Shown in pieces: positions 56,152 through 64,000 of a stretch of DNA of 64,000 bases. The first letter of the stretch is position 1. Every line of letters starts with the position of its first letter. A program made the translations under genes and the position numbers. The stretch covers positions 94,379,163 through 94,443,162 of the forward strand of contig NC_061120.1 in NCBI RefSeq assembly GCF_002878395.1, given 5' to 3'. The notes beneath the pieces were generated by a model. That model was given only the letters and a program-made list of their open reading frames with translations, had not been told where the DNA came from and ran no database searches. Source of the stretch: Capsicum annuum. Its lineage: Eukaryota > Streptophyta > Magnoliopsida > Solanales > Solanaceae.

Positions 56152-59100
56152 TGTAATGATCCTTCAAGGCATTTTCTACATTTCCACTTATTTTTTATTT
56201 TCAATATTTTCCATAGCTTTCTAAGTTATTTATGAATTGTTGGGATAGATAGTTTGATTATCTAGCAATTTGTTGGGTTTTTAGAGCCAATTCTCTAATA
56301 TTAAGTATTCACTAGTTTTAAATAGCCTGTGGGCTAAAACATTGGCAAAACGAACTCATATACAAATTATGATTGCACTAATAACTCCAAATTATCAATA
56401 TTAGGCTTGGTATACCTTTGTTTTAGGTACCAATGCACCCTATCTCATTTTGATCTATTGGTCAAAAAGTTGAAAAATTAGAAATTTGAGTGTGGGGCGT
56501 ATATTTGCTTAAAGTGATCTCGGATGGAAAATCTGACATACATCATGTGCAAAACATCAAATTTAGTGGTTACAGAGTTCATTTTCATATATCAAGCTCT
56601 AAATAAATCCCTAGGTATTAGCAAAAACTAAAAATACATCAAAGTTTCAGCTGAGTTCTGGTGCATCTGGGATTGCACCACTTGAGTGGAAATCACACCA
56701 CAGTGTGTTGAGAAAGTAGTGTGATCGAACTAAGGATGTGGAAATTTCTATAACTCCTCCTAATTCTAGGTTGTGTAATTGCATAATTAGGAGTGCAATT
56801 ACAGCACCTAATTACATGGAATGGGAATATATAGACCCCTTAGTTTGCAAATTAGCCCATTCCTTGAGAGAATAATCCCTATTGAGTGTAATAACTCAAA
56901 ATTGAGAATTGTGTGTTACATGGGAGTGTTATCAACTATTTTTAGGTTATCAAATGAATTAAGATAAGATTCAAACCTTTTCATAGTGAATGTTAATGAT
57001 TTCATTACCAAAACCTCAATAGCTTGAGGTCTCGATTTAATCCATAAATGAGCTTGGTTTTTACCCAATATTGAGGGTTATGATTCCTTTATCATCTATA
57101 AACATTTGGTTGGCCATTATTTTCATAAGTAGGACCTACTTGGGGTTTTGATGTTGTTTTTTGACCCAAAGAATAATGGTGCAATATGGGTATCGTTATT
57201 CTCGTACTGATGCATAAAATATGATTTTGATAGATAGCCATCTTGAAGATGCTTCTAGAAAAGGAATAAACCAAAGGTTTAGCAGTTTGTTAGTCTTTCT
57301 TTCGTGATGAGTTAAGAGCTTGGTTTACTTCCTTGCTAGATTGAGATATTCCATAGTATAATTATTATATTTTATTAGATTGGGATGGGTTTTAGGTGTT
57401 ATATTGATGAAATTTAAGTTCCTTAAACCTACCTTAGGCTAAGACATATGTTAGCCATTGTAGACATGGATGTGGATGTTAGGCACAGTTGAGACTATTG
57501 AGCCTGTAGAATAAGTTTATGTGGCTTGGTAAATTATGAGGAGTTTCCTTGGATTATGAATTAATGGCTTGTCGGTACACAATGGTATTCTCAACTTGAC
57601 TTATGAGGTTGTCCATTGGCATTCTTGATAACATACGCATAGATGTTGTTGTGATATTTTCCCTTGACAGATTTTAATACCTCTAAGAATGATATTGGGC
57701 CTTTGGACATGTTATTCGACTTAGATATAATAATTAGGCCTATAGAGATGATATTTCTCTTAGAAGTGATATTGGTTAATAGAGACAATGTTCCCTACAT
57801 ATATTTGATAATTGGCATATAGAGTGAGATGTGTGACAGATGTGATATGCCTCCTAGGTATGAGTTATGCTTTATTGATGCATTATGCCTCCGAGATGTA
57901 AGATGCCTCCTATATGTTCATAGATATTTTTTATGGCTTATACAGATGTTATGCATCGCGAATATGATAAGGATAATAGATATGAGATGATTTATAAAGA
58001 GGATTATTGATATAGGTTCTTGACATATAGATGGTCCAAAGGCCATGATTATGATGTTATAATTATTTATGACACATTTTTGTACCGAGGGCCATGTTAT
58101 GATATGAGTTGACCATACGGGAAGTTTTTATCCTTGTAATATATGATTGTTGCTTATTAATATATTAATTCCTATGGTTTTATTGCATGAATATTGGTTA
58201 TGATATGTATAGATTTGATACATTTATTATTGTTGCATCGATGATTGGTACAATTTAAATTAGATTATAATCTTATTATTGTTGTCACTACCTAAGGGTT
58301 AAAGCCTACTTTCTACCTTAAAATGGATTTTTTCATAGTAATTAATGCTTGTTTTAATGAATAAATTATATGTAAAAGAGGTTATTGTTGTCACTACCTA
58401 AGGGTTAAAGCCTACTTTCCAGTCTAAGTTTTGATACTACTAATTACACCAATCGAGGGAGATTCCTAAACTTTTCTAAAATTTTATAATGATTTAGTCC
58501 CAAAGTTCACTCCAGGCAATATTCTTATGGATTTATACACTTTTAGCCATGATTTATGTTCGAGCACCTATTATATATCTAAATACACATCTCTCTAGTA
58601 TGGATGAAAAAAATGTTGCATTGATGATATAAATTCCGCTTAAGCTCAATGATTGTTATACATATGTTATGTATATATATATGCTTATTAACGATGTCAC
58701 ATTGATGATGAATGGTATATTTTGGAGGTATAATCTATGTTTTTTTTACTTTTCATGATTATTTACTTTTGCCCTCATGGGGCTTGCTCTTTACTTTAGC
58801 CCTATTGGGGATGATTCTTTTTTTAGCCCTCGTGGGGATTTCATTCTATTATTAAAATTGATTTGGATTTTGTTATGATATGATGATACCCGACAAGGAA
58901 GAAAATAATATGATGAGGCCTTTATAGCCTAAAAGGACAGAGAATATTACGATGATGTGATAATACCTAATAAGGCCAAAGGATACTATGATGATACAAT
59001 GATACACATTCAGTCTAAAGGATGGTTATGATGATCCATGGATACTTGGAAAGGCTGGACAATGATTATATTGATATGCCTATGTGTACATCTACCTGCT

Positions 59101-59610
59101 TGAGTCCAGCTAGCCCTATGTATGGAAATTTTATATATATATATACATACATAATATACATATATAGAAAGGATGGAGGATTATTATAATGATGATGGTT
59201 ATAAAAGTGATGGTTATGAAAAGTAGGTATTCTAGCACTAGATTTTACTATGATTATGAGGTACTAAATAGCTAATCTGATGATTTAGGTTGTACCTCGA
59301 GTAAACCTTTATATATATTTGTATATTTACACTTAGCTATAAGAAACTATGTTTTTACTGTATATCCCTCCCTCTAATTGATTCAGACTGTATATTTATT
59401 CCTTGGCATTGTATATATATACATATATCTTCCACTTTTACTTTGTATATTGTCCAATTTTTAGAACTATGTTAGGTATTGATCTTTTATTTCACATTCT
59501 TTTCTTTATCTATTTGGTAGTCTGTTAGTAGCCATTCCGTACTACACATTTGGGTTGCCTACTGGTGGGTTATATTATGAGCCATCATTAGCTGAAAAAT
59601 TTTTCTTGAG
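56152..59610 (+). repeat. LTR of element G, related to the LTR of C (plus orientation)
   Basis: It starts TGTAATGATCC and matches the reverse complement of the left LTR of C from 24,956 leftwards. It shows the site where D went into C as an empty site (AGTTT at 56,251-56,255). The match continues through 57,120-57,190, 58,776-58,850 and 58,880-59,100. From about 59,250 to 59,610 it ends differently, with a shorter U5-like segment. A primer-site-like sequence follows at 59,615, so this looks like a 5' LTR. A 38-bp direct repeat lies at 58,276 and 58,382. Confidence 0.65.
58276..58419 (+). repeat. 38-bp direct repeat
   Basis: Identical 38-bp copies at 58,276-58,313 and 58,382-58,419 (starting TTATTGTTGTCACTACC) are separated by 68 bp. 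The left LTR of C has no such pair at the matching place, so the duplication is specific to this copy. Confidence 0.85.
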
Positions 59611-59614
59611 AAAT

Positions 59615-60850
59615 TTATATCAAAGCCTAGGTTTCAAAAGTATATTATTAAAAGAGCAAAGTGTTAGTAGAGTCATGAGGATTGGTGTGGAGACATTTAT
59701 AACTTATATTTGCGAGTCTATAGGTACATTCTTAGATAATTCATTTATTGAGTCCTTGTCGTGTTTTCGCATTGATATGAACCATAATTACATTATTTGA
59801 CTCTATTTTATTCCAAATCGTGATGCAAATTAGTTTATAAATGTGGACGTGACTTTGGCATATGATTTTAGAGCCTTAATATGGTTGTGGATTAAGAGAT
59901 GGATATCCAAGATCTTTAGTTTAGCTAAGGGATTTAAGGCTATCTTTTTCTCTATTAAAGCTCATGACTACATCAGCTCTGAGGTTCAGTGTTAGGGGTC
60001 CCGAGTATCTTGCAGATCCCTCGTAGTCATGGATGACATTTGATTCACCAAATAGTACTTAGGCTAGATTTGGTTCTATTGGTGTTCATCAGGGTTCTTT
60101 ACTAATTTCTAAGTACGAGATTATATTTCTCGAATGGGCCAGGCATTTTCCTATGCTATATCCTAGATATAGGAATTTCATTGTTACTTCATTTGGAGCC
60201 AAAGAACTTAATATCACCTAGTTCTTCTTTCTTCTAGGATGTTAATTATGTGAGGCCCATAGAGAGCATAAGTATTAAAACTTATAGAGAAATGAGCACA
60301 AGTATTAAAACTTGATAGTGTGCTATTGTTATTTTATCTGAGAATTAGGATCCTTTCAATAGAATTAAATTTTACTTGATGCATGCCAGCTCTATGCCGG
60401 TAGTATTTCAGACTATGAGTGGTTCTCATATTAGTCATGATGATCATAGCAGCCAAAGACCCCATCAGACCTTGTGGAGTTTTTGGCATTGGTCATCAGG
60501 CCATTTTGAATTATGATGGGAAGTATGTGAAGGTATTCTAGGATCTTGTTTTAGTTTTCAGACTCCTAATCTTGGTTGTAATTAAGGAAGTGCATTCTTG
60601 TTACTTTTTTAGCCTTATTATGTTAGTCTTTGGACATGAATAGAATAGTTTATCCTTGTTACCTCATTGGTTGTCTTATATGGTTGTTGGATATTTGAAT
60701 TTAGTTTTTGAATATGTTTATATGTTATATATTTCCACTTTATCTTTAGAGCTCATTCGACAGTTGAATACTGAGTACCAGGTGTTGAGTACTCATACTA
60801 CACTTCTACAACCTGCAAATCATATTATTATTTATCACCGTTGATATGTG
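59615..60850 (+). other. Primer site, leader and unrecognised interior of element G
   Basis: TTATATCAAAGCC (59,615-59,627; three mismatches from the initiator-Met complement) is followed by the conserved leader halves at 59,667-59,674 and 59,714-59,722. The rest, to about 60.85 kb, has no recognisable gag or pol domain. The ORFs at 59,555-59,800 and 60,656-60,844 lack motifs. This suggests the start of a gypsy interior whose coding part is lost or too decayed to read. Confidence 0.45.
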
Positions 60851-61029
60851 CATCGTGCAGAGTAGATATGGTTCAGAGTATTTGAGAGATCTCTTGATTT
60901 TAGAGTGTTACTTATATCTCTCTTATGTATTAGACTAGTATATATATTCTATTCAGAGATAAGCTATATCAGTATATTCATTCATACGTCACTTGGAAAT
61001 CTTGTTTTGTAGAAGCTCTTGTACTGATT

Positions 61030-62710
61030 CCACAAGGTATTGGGGCTATATTATATATTGATCATTTATTTCATCCATTCTACATTCTTTCCTTTAACTA
61101 TTTGAGTAGTTTGTTACAAGTCATTCCGGACTATGGTTTTGGCTTTGCCTATTCGTGGATGAAATCATGATAATTTATTATATGATTTCTTAGGCTATTT
61201 ATTTTGCCTATAATTCTGATGTTACATATATATATTGGTGATTGGAGATAATGATATTGATACATGGCAAGGACGAAAGATATTCGCAAGGCCAGAGAAT
61301 ATTATGATGAAGATAGTGATACACGGTAAGGCCATAGGATATTGTGATGATGATATTGTTACACGATAAGGATGAAGAGTTTTGTGATGATGATATTTGT
61401 ACCTGACAAAGATGAGGATATTATGGTTATGATTTTGGTACCCTGCAAGGCCGGAGGATGATTGTGATGATATACCCAACAAAGTTAGAGGATGTTTATT
61501 TGATATGCCTATGTGTACATCTACCGGTTCGATTACATCTAGCCCTATGAATGGCAATTATATTCTTATATATATGTGTGTTTATGTTTAATGTGGTTAG
61601 AGGTTGATAATTGGTTTTTGGTTGAATCCCAACTATGATAACTGCATATAATCCAGTATAGTTGATGATTACTATTAAAAGAGGATTAGTGGGGGATATT
61701 GTTTAAGTGGTTAATTATGACTAGTTGTTAAGTGGGAAATTAGTGGTAACATGAGATTTACTTAGTAAATGATGTTGGTTGATAAATGGTGGCTAGTTAA
61801 CTAATCTTTCCTATTTAATGAACATCTAGTGAGTAGTTGCCTAAGTGATGACTAGATTATATGATGACTCGTAACTTTGACGGTTAGTTAATGAAAATTT
61901 GTTAGGTAATAAAAAATGGCTATTGATTAATGTTGATAAAATAGCTAATGATGGTAATATTAAGAAATGTGGGTACTTTACCGAAGGTTGGTAAATTGAG
62001 AAATAATTGTCAACTGATGATAAAGGTTAGCTATTATGTAAGTTATTTCCTTATTCCTCTTTGGTGTGTACTCTTAAGTCGTATATGAGGCTGTGATAAG
62101 TTTGTATATGGGAGCCAACTTTGTTGCTGTGGTTGCTTGTTTTGACGCTTTATGATGCATTATTGTTCTAGATTGTCCATTTATTATTTAAAATAGTAGT
62201 AGCGTGTATTTATGACTTATGTTATACAGTTATTACGACTTGGTTACTTATTATATACAGTTATATTGTAGGTAATTCAGGTTCATTTTTATCCATTGAC
62301 TTAATTTATGTTATCTCATATTTTATCCTGATTGGAACACACGGACGATGACGCCTACTAAGTACCTATTGTTTTCGTACTCATACTACACTTTTGTACC
62401 TTATTGGTGTAGATCCAGGAAATAGTTGTCTCCATTTATTGTTGTTCATGCAGAGTTGATCTTTCGAAGCTATGGTGCGCTCTCCTAGTTGCAGTCACCT
62501 ATTTTCTTCTATCTTTATGATTCAACATTTTTTATCAAGACAAATGTCTAACATTTCTAAGATATTTGTGTTGTATCAACATTATTGGATGCTCTTGTGC
62601 TGGCTTTACCGGGTCATGGGATTGGTTTTCATGTCTTTATTGTTTTATCTATTCGAACATTATTTATATGTGACAAGTGTTCATTGAATTTAGCTGGCCA
62701 TTTCCTACCA
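61030..62710 (+). repeat. Second partial LTR related to C (plus orientation)
   Basis: This matches the reverse complement of the left half of the LTR of C: the 'GATACxxGxxAAGG' repeats (61,255-61,500), 'tgacgcctactaAGTACCTATT' (62,350) and 'GATGCTCTTGTGCTGGCTTT' (62,588) through about 62,700. The 61,060-61,160 stretch resembles 59,480-59,580, and 24 identical bases occur at 59,073 and 61,502. It may be the truncated 3' LTR of G or another copy. The last ~100 bp expected before GGTTGTGACA are not seen. Confidence 0.6.
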
Positions 62711-64000
62711 AATTAATCCATTCCTTTAGCTCTAGGTTAGGGTTTGGCTTAACTAATACAGGATATAGTACGAAGATGTGCTCTCTTATGGTGGATGCAA
62801 TGATGTTTTTTCAACGAAAACAAATATTTGTCAGATTATAAATATGTCAATAAAAAAGGTGTGCTCCCATTTCATTCACTCCGCTCTAATATAGTGTGTG
62901 CACAATGAAGAATTTCTATTTTTTTGTATAATTGACTCAAGATACTATCAACCCTCATTATAGTGGCACCAGTTATCTGAAAATTCCATGGTTGATATAT
63001 TAAGTTGCTACTATATGTATAGTATTATTTGATGTTTAGATCTTTGTAATGACTTGATTTATGAAATCTTAAAATATATGTGTTTTCACCATTTTTACCT
63101 TCCCCTAGTTGATTTGTATTGATTTTGTAGTGTGGGGATTGTTGGCACTCTTCACGATGTGATTGTGAGTGATTTTGATGAGTTTGTCGGTTTTAATGTT
63201 AAAAATCCCTATAGTTCACTTTGGTCAAGATTTATTATTCTGAGGGTAGGATGATGATTTGTGCAGTTCCATTAGGTTCAAAGTATCAAATTTGAGTTTG
63301 TAGAGTTGTTGGTTCAGATTCAAAGTATCAAATTTGAGTTTGTAGAGTGGTTGGTTCAGATTCAAAACTTTTATTTTGTATTTTGACCTTGATATGGAAA
63401 ATAGTGAAAAGGAGATCCCGGGAGTTAATTTATTGAAAAATTCTTTTTTGAAAAATCCAAGATCGCTATTGAGTCGGAAAAAAATTAAAAAAGCTTGGTA
63501 GCATATATTTTTATTTAAGTGATCCTACACATAACTCGAAAGTTCATTAGGAAAATTTATAACAATGCAAAATCAGGTGGTGTACAATTATTTCTAGTGT
63601 ACCAAATCTTCTTCCTGAACGTGGTCCCTCTGTCATAAATACAAAGAAAGAATTAATCATTCATCGTGAACGTAAGGTGGGTGGTTTCTTTCGCAAAAGG
63701 TAAAAATATAGTAGTCGGGTAGTTTTTCTTCTTTCTGAATGCGATGAGGTTGTCGCAAATGCAATACCCTGATTCATCAACCTTCATGAATGTGAAGGCC
63801 AAATTTTAATTCGATTAAATTTGACCCTCGCAAACCTGAAGGTTTGAACACATTTTTACACTATTTGTGGACCTCCAATTATTGAAAAAGAAATTTTTTG
63901 AGGGTTTATTAACCATGTTTCACATAGGTAACCTCCTAAATAATATTTTAATTATTTTCCATTGATTGGATCTTCTAAAAGACCTATTAATCATGATTTT
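62711..64000. other. Unassigned DNA with a 42-bp tandem duplication
   Basis: No gene is seen. A perfect-length tandem duplication lies at 63,279-63,320 and 63,321-63,362. Near 63,590-63,850 short 'gaacgtg / tcgcaaatgc' phrases recall the block at 7,790-7,990 in reverse, perhaps a shared LTR type, but the match is too weak to annotate. Confidence 0.4.
63279..63362. repeat. 42-bp tandem duplication
   Basis: Two adjacent 42-bp units starting CAAAGTATCAAATTTGAG differ at a single base (T to G). The near identity suggests a young event in otherwise old DNA. Confidence 0.9.

Noticed and set aside
61222..61557. 111-codon - strand ORF
   Set aside because: It is the reverse of repetitive LTR sequence of type C/G; no conserved frame in the other copies.
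1..64000. A new protein-based system (defence, biosynthetic cluster or similar)
   Set aside because: No host-type or multi-gene operon is visible; all coding traces are retrotransposon relics. The only candidate for something undescribed is the conserved leader motif.

Overview
This window looks like repeat-dominated nuclear DNA of a flowering plant, most likely a member of the Solanaceae. I see no intact host gene, rRNA, tRNA or CRISPR array. The DNA is AT-rich, every recognisable coding stretch belongs to a decayed retrotransposon, and the tail of a LINE fragment at about 54.9 kb has the solanaceous RTE/TS-SINE style: CCCTCC box, GTGGGA box and a terminal (TTG)n. The family assignment (Solanaceae) is inference from recognised repeat styles; no search was run.

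Layout. 1-3.3 kb: + strand Ty3/gypsy element A (LTR end, primer-binding site, broken gag). 3.3-9.3 kb: old unresolved DNA with an Athila-like protease remnant (4.9-5.2 kb, - strand) and pieces of two LTR-like repeats. 9.3-13.9 kb: the 3' part of a - strand gypsy element, B. From 13.9 to about 52.6 kb lies one large - strand gypsy element, C, inserted into the pol of B and itself hit by three later elements. D (- strand, 17,448-24,852) sits in its 3' LTR with target-site duplication AAACT. E (+ strand, 29,151-39,595) sits in its gag with duplication ACCTA. F (+ strand, 41,271-50,777) sits in its 5' LTR with duplication CTTTA. All three duplications are exact 5-bp matches read from the sequence. 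52.6-55.2 kb: a diverged LTR-like block, a 5'-truncated RTE LINE and a MITE-like end. 56.2-62.7 kb: + strand DNA (G) related to the LTR of C, arranged as two partial LTRs around a short gag-leader-like interior. 62.7-64 kb: unassigned.

How the parts relate. A, C, E and F carry the Ty3/gypsy order gag-protease-RT-RNase H-integrase, or parts of it. E and F (and D's remaining ORF) end in a chromodomain-like tail, so they are chromovirus-like. All are dead: frameshifts, many in-frame stops, and lost catalytic residues in RT, RNase H or integrase. D is different. It keeps LTRs, primer site, leader and polypurine tract but has about 2.4 kb of non-coding CTGA-rich DNA where most of gag-pol should be, so it looks like a non-autonomous derivative.

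The most interesting signal is non-coding: a two-part leader motif 39-43 nt downstream of the primer-binding site, with halves 38-39 nt apart, in six elements of several LTR types and both strands, including the ORF-poor element D. It is a candidate packaging or dimerisation signal.
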